DNA of 64,000 nt from Thalassotalea hakodatensis (lineage in GTDB: Bacteria; Pseudomonadota; Gammaproteobacteria; Enterobacterales; Alteromonadaceae). The notes below the pieces were generated by a model. That model was given only the letters and a program-made list of their open reading frames with translations. It searched no databases and was not told the origin of the DNA. Below, one piece after another: positions 47,341 through 54,867 of this stretch; the first letter of the stretch is position 1; every line of letters begins with the position of its first letter. The position numbers were made by a program, and so were the translations under genes. The DNA lies in the NCBI RefSeq assembly GCF_030295995.1, contig NZ_AP027365.1:1426001-1490000 (forward strand). The letters run 5' to 3'.

Positions 47341-47603
47341 AGCGTGTTGATCTTTCATGTTTACTTTTGCCGCAATTTGTTTGGTATTTATACAAGGCAA
47401 CACTTGCGCTGTGTAGTTATTCTACTCCAGTCAAGCGTTAACACAGTAGAAATGCCAAACAGATACAGCCCGAAGAGTTCAACTAAACGCCTCCTGCTCT
47501 TTGTTACTTGAATTAACCATTGAATGACTATGCAATAATCCAAGTGCCGCGATCAGAAGGCGTGTAATTTGAACAAAACTTAAACAGCAAAGATCAACAC
47601 GCT
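47341..47603. mobile_element. MITE-like element with perfect 15-bp terminal inverted repeats
   Basis: AGCGTGTTGATCTTT at 47341-47355 and AAAGATCAACACGCT at 47589-47603 are exact inverse complements bounding 263 nt in the TSUP-metR gap. No gene lies inside. The size and termini fit a miniature inverted-repeat element. A degenerate match to the right end may exist near 25240-25280. No clear target duplication was found. Confidence 0.55.
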
Positions 47604-47683
47604 CTAGTGGCTAATTCGTTTTATTCGAGGTATTGTATCGAACCTTATTTGATGAGTATAAATGATATAATTTCATGAATTAA

Positions 47684-47696
47684 TGAATTCCACTCA
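47684..47696. promoter_or_regulatory. Possible MetR autoregulatory box
   Basis: TGAATTCCACTCA differs from TGAA-N5-TTCA at one position and lies 25 nt before the metR start, where autoregulation is known in this family. Confidence 0.35.
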
Positions 47697-47721
47697 TGAT
47701 AAAGTGAACAGGACCAATAAC

Positions 47722-48606
47722 ATGTTAGAAAGGATCCATTTAGAAATACTTACCGCCATAAAAACACATGGTACGCTAACTAAGGCGGCTAGTTCATTAC
47801 ATTTAACGCAGTCTGCATTGAGCCATAGTATTAAAAAATTAGAAGGACAAATTGGTACATCTATCTGGCAGAAAGATGGGCGGAGTTTACGGCTTACAGC
47901 AGCAGGTGAGCATATTCAAATTCTTGCTAATAGAATGCTGCCTCAGTTTTCCCATACGGAATTATTACTCAAGCAAATTGCAAAAGGTGAAATGGGTTCG
48001 TTACGCATTGGAATGGAGTGTCACCCTTGTTATCAATGGTTACTCAGGGTTATTCAACCTTATTTAGAACACTGGCCAGACATTGATATGGACGTCAGGC
48101 AAGAATTTCAATTTGGTGCATTGGGCGCATTACTTAGTTATGAAATTGATGTATTAATAACGCCAGATCCATTATATAAACCAAAAATAGACTATATTCC
48201 CGTGTTTAATTATGAGCATAGGTTGGTTGTTTCTGAATCTCATGATCTGGCGAATCAAGCATATGTACTACCTGAACAACTAACTAAAGAAGTTCTCTTT
48301 AGTTATCCTGTTGAACCAATGAGACTTGATATTTTTAGTCAATTTCTTAATCCAGCTAAGTGTTCAGTAAAAAAACACAAAACGATTGAAACCACTGAGA
48401 TTATGTTACAGATGGTCGCTGCTGGTCGTGGAATTTGCGCCTTACCTGGTTGGCTGGTTGATGAGTACTCAAATGCAATGCCGATCAAAAGTCTTCGCTT
48501 TGGTCAGCAGGGTATCAATAAACAGATCTTTGTTGGTATTCGTAATGATGAACAACATATTGATTACTTGAGCGATTTTATTACTCATGCGAAAAATACA
48601 GCATGA
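47722..48606 (+). CDS. metR: LysR-family regulator MetR
   Basis: 294 aa from ATG 47722 (MLERIHLEIL), the standard MetR N terminus with AGGA 9 nt upstream; the longer frame to 47683 adds 13 polar residues. The LysR helix-turn-helix is GTLTKAASSLHLTQSALSHSIKKLE. The effector domain contains the MetR-typical GMECHPCYQWLLRVI and AAGRGICALPGWL. MetR responds to homocysteine and activates methionine synthesis genes; a perfect box lies before mesX. Confidence 0.88.
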   Translation: MLERIHLEILTAIKTHGTLTKAASSLHLTQSALSHSIKKLEGQIGTSIWQKDGRSLRLTAAGEHIQILANRMLPQFSHTELLLKQIAKGEMGSLRIGMECHPCYQWLLRVIQPYLEHWPDIDMDVRQEFQFGALGALLSYEIDVLITPDPLYKPKIDYIPVFNYEHRLVVSESHDLANQAYVLPEQLTKEVLFSYPVEPMRLDIFSQFLNPAKCSVKKHKTIETTEIMLQMVAAGRGICALPGWLVDEYSNAMPIKSLRFGQQGINKQIFVGIRNDEQHIDYLSDFITHAKNTA

Positions 48607-48712
48607 TCAGTTAAGTCAGTTTAAGAAGGTCTAAACGTGATAGCCATTCAGGTTACTTACATAATGGAAAAACAAAAAAAGCGTGAAAGCAAGCCATCCT
48701 TGGCTTGCAGAT

Positions 48713-49234
48713 TTAATTAGCGTCTATCAGGTCTTGATAATCGCTTTGGTTCGCCACATCTTGGATAAACTCTCTGCCATTAACCGACAGTGGAATATCT
48801 GTTGAAGCCTGATTAAAGGCGTCGCGGCTGAATTGGCTAAACGAAACTTGTAAGGCTTCGATTGTGATATTGATAGTTCCACTGACCGGGCTTGCAATAC
48901 CATCACTCACCGTGTAACTAAAACTGTCAGAGCCTGTTTGCTCGGCAAATGGGATGTAAGTAAAGGTCCCATCTGAGGTCACACCAACGGTACCAAGCAT
49001 TGGATCGCTGCTGATCTCATAGGTCAGTGGGTCACCATTAGCATCGCTAGCAGGCAAATTATCAACAATGTTTGTTTCAGTTTGTGTCGCTAAATTAGCG
49101 TCATTTGCAACTGGTGGTACGTTTGGCTCAATAACAACCTTACCGTCATTGTCGCTATCCAAACAAGCGCTCAAACTTATCACCACCGACGATAAAGCAA
49201 ACAGTTTTAGACGATATACATTTATTTTATTCAT
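48713..49234 (-). CDS. Lipoprotein with Ig-like (cadherin/VCBS-type) domain
   Basis: 173 aa from ATG 49234, with AAGGAA 7 nt upstream. The lipobox SLSAC anchors it. An Asp-rich linker (LDSDNDGKV) precedes one Ig-like repeat (PPVANDANLAT ... DANGDPLTYEISSDPMLGTVGV ... YTVSDG) as found in surface proteins. It follows the DUF4331 gene by 26 nt and is probably its operon partner under the ECF-type promoter. The ligand is unknown. Confidence 0.78.
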   Translation of the reverse strand: MNKINVYRLKLFALSSVVISLSACLDSDNDGKVVIEPNVPPVANDANLATQTETNIVDNLPASDANGDPLTYEISSDPMLGTVGVTSDGTFTYIPFAEQTGSDSFSYTVSDGIASPVSGTINITIEALQVSFSQFSRDAFNQASTDIPLSVNGREFIQDVANQSDYQDLIDAN

Positions 49235-49260
49235 GTTTGATTCCTTCATTAATTGTATGC

Positions 49261-50853
49261 TTATTCAGAGCCCGCTTTAGGCGTTGCTAAGTATGGGAAT
49301 GTTGCATCCATCATGTTGGCATTTAAGGGGGCACCATCGGTAAAAGGCACGTTACCTACAACAGCATCTTCTGGGGCACATAAGCCAAGATTTGTTGATT
49401 CTCCGTTTACTGGAATAGGGTGACATAAAGCCCCCATAGCTACGCGAAGGGCAATATCTACTACATCATCACCAGGGCGACGACCGTTCGGAAACCCAGC
49501 TAAGTCATTACCAGCAACACCAAAGGCAGATTGCTCTGATTGCGGTGTGGCAGGAATACCAGTGTTTAGTCTTAACATTTCAGATGGAGTTACCGTAGAA
49601 AGCTGGTTTACACCTTCAACACCCGTTAGAAAGGCAGTGACTAAATCTGTTCTTGGGAAGTTAGTTGGCGCAAGCGTTGCAAAGTCTGTTCCTAACGTCG
49701 CATTTACGGGGTCTTTAAACAAAATGTTCAGCAACTCAGGCAATGCGGGGTGCGTGACATAATCCGCAAACTGCCCATCATTCATCGGATGTGCGCTTGA
49801 GAACTTATCTTTATCTTCAATACCAATAACTAATTCGTTGACCAGAGGTGAGCCTAAACGCGAAACCTGTGTCATGGCACCGCCAGTAACTTCTGGTTTA
49901 TCAAATGTCGCATTCGGATTTAGCACGCGCGCTTGCGGAAGGCTTGCGGTGGTCCAGCTTCCAATAGTGCCGTTGCCGTCACCTGTTATGCATGCCTTAG
50001 GTACTTCAATAGCAATGCTCGTTACGTTTTTATTGGCCAAATCATCATTACCTGCATCTTGTGTAATGCCGCCGGGAAAACCGCCGTTATCATTAGCACC
50101 TGGTGCGCTATCACCTTCTACTGGTACATAGTTCACTAGATCGAAAGTTTCGCCTAGGTTGACCACAAATGGGTCTTTACGCTGACCTACAAACACACGG
50201 CCCATGGTGCTACAGCCAGGTATGGAAATGTCATACACGAAGCTATTGGCGTAGTCCTGATATCCTGCCATATTAGAAAATGTTTTATTACCAATGTAAT
50301 CCAGAGGCTTACTAAAACTTTCACCGCCGCTAGTTGCATTGCTGATGGGTGTGTGTGTACCGCTGCGAGTATCGCCTTCAATCATTGTTAATGTGTATGA
50401 TTCAGCAAAATTTGCGCTGTTTTGATCTGTGGCCGACACAGGGCCAATATTAACGAGTGGCACGCCCACTGAACGCTGATTTCCTTCCGGACCAACAGTT
50501 AACTTCACTCCTTGATTATTGTTTGCGAGGCTGCGTTCAAAGTCAAAGGCAAAGGTAATATCTTCAACGGCATCGCCGTCAGTATCTATATGAATGCTAT
50601 AGATAGCTTCTGGATCCATGGGGAAATAATTTGGACCGCCGTAAGCATCTTGCAAAGGAATATAGTTTGCAATCATAGTCACGTAGTCTCCACGGCCTTC
50701 TTCATAGCTATTAAAAGCGTAAAAGTCGGTAGAGTCGACGGTAGGGAAGCGAGTAATATTTGGTGCTTCACGGTGGCTAGATGCTTGTATGGTACTACTA
50801 ATGGCTACACAGCATAAGGCTGGTATTATTAGTGATAGATGTGCTTTTTTCAT
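49261..50853 (-). CDS. DUF4331-family exported protein
   Basis: 530 aa. A signal peptide (IPALCCVAISSTIQA) is followed by the diagnostic SSHREAPNITRFPTVDSTDFYAF segment of DUF4331 and a large beta-rich Asp/Gly/Asn-containing body. The family is common in bacteria and often lies beside ECF sigma factors, but its function is not known. Here it is divergent from an ECF sigma/anti-sigma pair and shares a promoter motif with it. A lipoprotein gene follows. Confidence 0.85.
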   Translation of the reverse strand: MKKAHLSLIIPALCCVAISSTIQASSHREAPNITRFPTVDSTDFYAFNSYEEGRGDYVTMIANYIPLQDAYGGPNYFPMDPEAIYSIHIDTDGDAVEDITFAFDFERSLANNNQGVKLTVGPEGNQRSVGVPLVNIGPVSATDQNSANFAESYTLTMIEGDTRSGTHTPISNATSGGESFSKPLDYIGNKTFSNMAGYQDYANSFVYDISIPGCSTMGRVFVGQRKDPFVVNLGETFDLVNYVPVEGDSAPGANDNGGFPGGITQDAGNDDLANKNVTSIAIEVPKACITGDGNGTIGSWTTASLPQARVLNPNATFDKPEVTGGAMTQVSRLGSPLVNELVIGIEDKDKFSSAHPMNDGQFADYVTHPALPELLNILFKDPVNATLGTDFATLAPTNFPRTDLVTAFLTGVEGVNQLSTVTPSEMLRLNTGIPATPQSEQSAFGVAGNDLAGFPNGRRPGDDVVDIALRVAMGALCHPIPVNGESTNLGLCAPEDAVVGNVPFTDGAPLNANMMDATFPYLATPKAGSE

Positions 50854-50887
50854 AGTTTGCTTTCCTTTTCGTTTAAATTACCTCAAG

Positions 50888-50917
50888 CCAAACGAGCGAG
50901 GAAAGCAACTGGATGCA
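50888..50917 (-). promoter_or_regulatory. ECF-type promoter of DUF4331 operon
   Basis: On the minus strand TGCATCCA, 15 nt, then CGTTTGG, with the second half 34 nt from the start codon. The spacing and sequence are identical to the sigma-factor promoter at 51149-51178. Confidence 0.72.
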
Positions 50918-51148
50918 TAAAAATTAAAATTTTTTTAAGACTTGTTTACCTTAGAAAATTACTCGACTACCTGAGGTGACAACAATTGATCTTATTTTAA
51001 TTGTGAACACTTGAATAGTTACTATTGTTGGCCTTTAGTTTTAGTTGTTGATCGGAACAAGACAAATCAAAAAAAGTCCCTATACTAAAGTCTAAAATAA
51101 TTAAAATGAATTTCAAAAGTTTTGCACTTCTTACCCTTTACTTTTGAT

Positions 51149-51178
51149 TGCATCCAATTTCAAGGCTGAGCCGTTTGG
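51149..51178 (+). promoter_or_regulatory. ECF-type autoregulatory promoter of sigma/anti-sigma operon
   Basis: TGCATCCA, 15 nt, CGTTTGG. The second half ends 27 nt before the sigma-factor start codon. It is one of four sites with the same layout in this region, which supports self-activation. Confidence 0.75.
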
Positions 51179-51205
51179 ATAGTTGAATATTGAAATAAGT
51201 AAACA

Positions 51206-51757
51206 ATGGGAAAAAAAATGGAACATGAAGAGTTATTGCCACTTTTGCTTAAAGTTGCTCGCAACGACCGTTCGGCGTTTGAAGCGATTTATAACAAAAC
51301 CAGTGGGCAGATGTATGCGGTTGCATTAAAAATGCTAGCAAAGCCTGAATTGGCAGAGGAAGCTACGCAAGAAGCGTTTGTAAGAATTTGGTACAACGCA
51401 AGCCAATATACGGAAGGTAAAGGAACAGTACTTACTTGGATAATCAGTATCGTACGCTATCGTGCTCTGGATATTTTACGGTATCGCAAAGTACGAAAGG
51501 AAGAAGGTGTTGATGATTTAGAAGGCATGGCTTCATATCATTCTGATGAAGCAGAACCTGAAACTGACATTGAGTCAGGTAAGCTCAACCGTTGTATGGG
51601 TGAATTAGATAGTTTGCAGCGCCAAGCGATTCATTTGGCTTATTTTAATGGTTGCTCTCATGGCGAAGTGGTGACACACATGGAGAAGCCACTAGGTACG
51701 ATTAAAAGCTGGATCAGACGAGGCCTTCAGGCCTTAGAGAGGTGTTTAAGCTTATGA
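51206..51757 (+). CDS. ECF sigma factor (SigK-like)
   Basis: 183 aa. Region 2 is visible (SAFEAIYNKTSGQMYAVAL, EEATQEAFVRIWYNAS, ILDILRYRK-like DNA-melting helix), as is region 4 (LDSLQRQAIHLAYFNGCSHGEVV, PLGTIKSWIRRGLQAL). It lacks regions 1 and 3, as ECF factors do. Its stop overlaps the anti-sigma start (ATGA). The promoter motif before it also occurs at three other units nearby, so these are its probable targets. Confidence 0.9.
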   Translation: MGKKMEHEELLPLLLKVARNDRSAFEAIYNKTSGQMYAVALKMLAKPELAEEATQEAFVRIWYNASQYTEGKGTVLTWIISIVRYRALDILRYRKVRKEEGVDDLEGMASYHSDEAEPETDIESGKLNRCMGELDSLQRQAIHLAYFNGCSHGEVVTHMEKPLGTIKSWIRRGLQALERCLSL

Positions 51758-52467
51758 ATTATACTCAATCAGAATTACTCTCTTCGCTCGCATCTGAATA
51801 TGTGTTAGGCACCTTGCGGGGCCCTGCTCGTCATCGCTTTGAATCGTTGAAGGTGAAGGATGCCAAGGTACAAGACGCTGTGCAATATTGGGAGTCACAA
51901 TTAAATGTGATGGCGACTTCGATTAAGCCCATTGAACCCCCCGCGAGAGTGTGGAAGAAAATTGAGCTTAGTTTGGGTTTTGTATCCAACAGCGATGATC
52001 TAACTAATCCACGAGTATCAAATGAGATAAGAGAACAACCTAGCGCTAATAAGAGCTGGAAAGTGATAAGCGGGCTTGCCGTCGCAGCAAGTTTTATCTT
52101 GTCGGTTATGTTTTATCAGTTTTCTACCGATTTTAAATCGCCGAACTCAGTTGCTGTGTTTGCTAATGCTGAGCAACAAACGTTGTGGTCAGTAGATGTA
52201 CGTAAAGATAACTTGTTCATCCGTAGTACGCAAAATTTGGCAAAACGTCCAGCAAATGATTATGAACTATGGATTGTTCCTGCATCAGGAGGTGCGCCTA
52301 TATCACTCGGCTTATTGCAACAGGAAGGCACATTTACTTTACCTAAACCGAGGGTATTTGACGAGGTTGAAATTGCAGCGTTGGCGGTAAGTATCGAACC
52401 GAAAGGGGGCAGTCCTACAGGAGCACCTACAGAAGTGTTGTTTACTACCCAGTTGGCCTTATTATAG
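51754..52467 (+). CDS. RskA-type anti-sigma factor
   Basis: 237 aa from ATG 51754, chosen for the ATGA overlap with the sigma stop; the in-frame GTG at 51742 is possible. A cytoplasmic N-terminal sigma-binding part (ELLSSLASEYVLGTLRGPARHRFE) leads to a single membrane helix (VISGLAVAASFILSVMFYQF, near 108-127) and a periplasmic RskA C-terminal domain (NDYELWIVPASGGAPISLGLL). It should hold the sigma factor at the membrane until a periplasmic signal arrives. Confidence 0.88.
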   Translation: MNYTQSELLSSLASEYVLGTLRGPARHRFESLKVKDAKVQDAVQYWESQLNVMATSIKPIEPPARVWKKIELSLGFVSNSDDLTNPRVSNEIREQPSANKSWKVISGLAVAASFILSVMFYQFSTDFKSPNSVAVFANAEQQTLWSVDVRKDNLFIRSTQNLAKRPANDYELWIVPASGGAPISLGLLQQEGTFTLPKPRVFDEVEIAALAVSIEPKGGSPTGAPTEVLFTTQLALL

Positions 52468-52488
52468 GGGGTAGGAAAGCGCTTAGTT

Positions 52489-52553
52489 GATGTGAACACA
52501 TGACAAATGTGTTCACATCAAAAAAAGCGAGCCTTGTAAAGGCTCGCTTTTTT
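52489..52553. terminator. Two stacked hairpins between anti-sigma and DUF4198 genes
   Basis: GATGTGAACACA (52489) pairs perfectly with TGTGTTCACATC (52508-52519). A second stem GCGAGCC/GGCTCGC (52527-52547) is flanked by an A run and a T run, so it can end transcription from both converging genes. Confidence 0.85.
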
Positions 52554-52573
52554 ATCAAAATAGAAAGATTAAG

Positions 52574-53395
52574 TTATTTCTCATAGCCAAAGGTTAAGCT
52601 AGAAAAATATGTTTCATATTCAGCTGTGCTGCGGTATGTGTTAGGTACACTCCAAATAACATTAACTATCCAGCTACCTTGCGTTTCAATTTTAAAACTC
52701 GCTTCCCCTTTAGCGTTGGTGCGCATGGTTTGCTTTTCCATATTACTTCCAGCAAGTGGCGCAATATCAACAAGGGCATTTTCAAGTGGCTTCCCCCTAA
52801 ACATAACGTTTACCGGTAATATTTTATCATCTCCTAATTGATAGGGGTTGCGTAGCGGCACAATTTCAAGCATGTGACCAATAGCGACAGTAGCATTGTC
52901 GGTGAATTTATTGCCCACCTGTAATAAGGCTTTAGCTTTTCGCGAATAAATCTCGCGACCGCTAGTTTGTGTCTGATTCAAGCGTTTACGATCTTCTAGT
53001 ATGAGCGCTAAACCTTCATTTTTTGCGTAGTCATTAAACTTATCGGCCTTTAAACTACTAAAGCTATGATAACTTTCAAAACCTAAAACATGCGTACCTT
53101 CCTCTGCCAGTGCTACATTAGCTAAGCCTTTAACTATGCCGTTGTTCACGATTATATTTTCTAGCTGGTCTTGATAGGCGCCATCGCTATAAGTTCTGAG
53201 CGCGACGATTTTATTCCAACTTAAAGCCCAAGCGCCAACATCGTTAGCATGACCGACTAAAAATTTTACAGGGATCTTAACGGGGGCTTTGTCCGCTTGA
53301 AAAGAGTTTGGACTTAACCAAAAATCGTGGGCATAACTGAATGTAACGTTGATGCACAGCAGACCAATTAGGGTAAATTTAGTGATAAATCGCAT
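52574..53395 (-). CDS. DUF4198-family periplasmic protein (first copy)
   Basis: 273 aa. A signal peptide (FTLIGLLCINVTFSYAHDFWLSP) ends in the AHDFWL segment typical of DUF4198. The C-terminal half is an Ig-like domain (LPVNVMFRGKPLENALVDIAP ... TNAKGEASFKIETQGSWIV). DUF4198 proteins are often associated with nickel/cobalt uptake systems. It faces away from the second DUF4198 gene and lacks the clear ECF motif seen for its neighbours; a partial -35-like CGCATCCA lies at 53475-53482 (minus). Confidence 0.8.
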   Translation of the reverse strand: MRFITKFTLIGLLCINVTFSYAHDFWLSPNSFQADKAPVKIPVKFLVGHANDVGAWALSWNKIVALRTYSDGAYQDQLENIIVNNGIVKGLANVALAEEGTHVLGFESYHSFSSLKADKFNDYAKNEGLALILEDRKRLNQTQTSGREIYSRKAKALLQVGNKFTDNATVAIGHMLEIVPLRNPYQLGDDKILPVNVMFRGKPLENALVDIAPLAGSNMEKQTMRTNAKGEASFKIETQGSWIVNVIWSVPNTYRSTAEYETYFSSLTFGYEK

Positions 53396-53573
53396 AGGCT
53401 CTCCTTAGAACTCTATTTTTTGTAATGTGTGAATTTAACGCACCGTTACATTTTAGGGTGATTAACATCTTGATGGATGCGTAAGTTTTGTATCAGAGAA
53501 CCATACTCCTCACCCCGTATATTGGATGCCAGATTTATGAATAAACAAGAAAATAAATTTAAGCATACCTCTT

Positions 53574-53603
53574 TGCATCTATTTAGCTTAGTTGCACGTT
53601 TAG
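53574..53603 (+). promoter_or_regulatory. ECF-type promoter of second DUF4198 operon
   Basis: TGCATCTA, 15 nt, CGTTTAG. It lies 83 nt upstream of the DUF4198 start and matches the layout of the sigma-factor promoter. Confidence 0.65.
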
Positions 53604-53686
53604 TTTAATTCAGTGAGGAAGAAGTACTAAAAATAGGTTACTGAGTACTAACAATTACGTCATGAAAACTTATAAATGGAGCAATT

Positions 53687-54409
53687 ATGTTTGAATGGAA
53701 AATAAATCGAATAAAAAGTATGTTGATCTTACTACTGGCTATAAATAGTTCTTTAACTATGGCACATACAGTATGGCTTGAACCCGCGAAAGAGAAGAAC
53801 ACTTATAATATATCGTTCGGAGGACATGGTGGAAAACAGGTTGCCTATGAACCGGAAAAGTTAAAACGAATAGCAGCGTTTGATGCTAAAGGGAAGCCGT
53901 TGAACGTAACACGCTCAGATAAAAGTGAAGCTAGCCAATTGCAAATCCAGCCAAATACCGCGCTAGTCGCTATCTACTTTGATAATGGAATATGGAGTAA
54001 AGATAAAATGGGTAAAAGTGTTAACAAACCCATGAACCAAGTACCACATGCAACTCAAGCGACTAAAGCCGTAAAATACCATAAAACCGTTCTTGAGTGG
54101 TCACCAGTTGTACTTAAATCACTTGACCAAGAATTTGAGGTGATTCCTTTAGAAGACAGTCAACCAGAAGCTGGAAAAGTCATGCGTGTAAAGGTTTTGT
54201 TAAAAGGAAGACCCTTAGCAGGGGTTAAGCTTGGTCAGGGGGAAATTGGTGACAACATAGAAACCAACGCTGAGGGCATTGCTGAATTTGTACCTAAATC
54301 AGGTTTCAATAAATTGTGGGCAGGTAAACGATTCCAAGTTCAACAAGAACAATACACTGAATTAAGTTATGAATACTTGTTTGGGTTTTACACAGGAGAT
54401 AAGAAATGA
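53687..54409 (+). CDS. DUF4198-family periplasmic protein (second copy)
   Basis: 240 aa with GGAG 6 nt before the ATG. A signal peptide (MLILLLAINSSLTMAHTVWLEP) leads to a DUF4198 body including ISFGGHGGKQVAYEP and a C-terminal Ig-like LLKGRPLAGVKLGQGEI ... TNAEGIAEFVP. The stop overlaps the next start by 4 nt. It lies between ECF-type promoters and upstream of the TonB-dependent receptor, suggesting a periplasmic or surface partner of that receptor. Confidence 0.8.
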   Translation: MFEWKINRIKSMLILLLAINSSLTMAHTVWLEPAKEKNTYNISFGGHGGKQVAYEPEKLKRIAAFDAKGKPLNVTRSDKSEASQLQIQPNTALVAIYFDNGIWSKDKMGKSVNKPMNQVPHATQATKAVKYHKTVLEWSPVVLKSLDQEFEVIPLEDSQPEAGKVMRVKVLLKGRPLAGVKLGQGEIGDNIETNAEGIAEFVPKSGFNKLWAGKRFQVQQEQYTELSYEYLFGFYTGDKK

Positions 54410-54759
54410 AAATCAATGTCGGTAATTTGATCACGTTAATAGTACTTCTGTTTTCTTACAGTACGCACCTATATGCCCATGAATTGGATTTAGAAGTAAG
54501 AGTGCTTAGCTCTTCAGTGATAGAAGGGCAGATCAGTACTTCTCATGATGACGGTTCATTTAGGCAATATATCAGCATAGAGAATCTAACGGATACCAGT
54601 TTTAACAAGATTACGTTGCAAAGTAATCATTATGGTCAATTTAAGCTTGTTGGCGTTCCTGGTCATCGATATCGCATCATGCTTGAAGGGGAAGAGGACC
54701 ATTTAGTGTCTGAAGAAGTAGTACTGCCAACGTTGTCTCGATCAAACGTTAGTGAATAA
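54406..54759 (+). CDS. Small exported protein with carboxypeptidase-regulatory-like fold
   Basis: 117 aa. A signal peptide (LITLIVLLFSYSTHLYAHELD) precedes a beta-sandwich-like sequence (LEVRVLSSSVIEGQISTS ... NHYGQFKLVGVPGHRYRIMLEG) resembling carboxypeptidase-regulatory or transthyretin-like domains, often seen next to receptors. Its ATG overlaps the DUF4198 stop, so both are co-translated. Function unknown. Confidence 0.7.
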   Translation: MKINVGNLITLIVLLFSYSTHLYAHELDLEVRVLSSSVIEGQISTSHDDGSFRQYISIENLTDTSFNKITLQSNHYGQFKLVGVPGHRYRIMLEGEEDHLVSEEVVLPTLSRSNVSE

Positions 54760-54767
54760 TATTTAGT

Positions 54768-54797
54768 TGCATCTAATTCATTTAGTTAGGCGTTTTG
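54768..54797 (+). promoter_or_regulatory. ECF-type promoter of TonB-dependent receptor
   Basis: TGCATCTA, 15 nt, CGTTTTG. It begins 9 nt past the preceding stop and ends 70 nt before the receptor start. It is the fourth site with exactly 15 nt between halves. Confidence 0.62.
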
Positions 54798-54867
54798 TTT
54801 TTTTTACGTTGAAAGAGAGCCAGCTAAAAAATAGCTGGCGTTAAGCGATTATGACAATGGAGCAGTT

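Noticed and set aside
47671-47687. TTCATGAATTAATGAA-type repeats as perfect MetR boxes before metR
   Set aside because: The spacing does not fit TGAA-N5-TTCA; only the one-mismatch site at 47684 was kept.
53475-53482. Minus-strand CGCATCCA as a fifth ECF-type -35 before the first DUF4198 gene
   Set aside because: The segment 15 nt downstream reads ACCCTAA, not CGTTTNG, so the motif is not met.
53523-53530. Minus-strand GGCATCCA as another ECF-type -35
   Set aside because: The position 15 nt downstream reads GTATGGT, which does not fit the -10 pattern.
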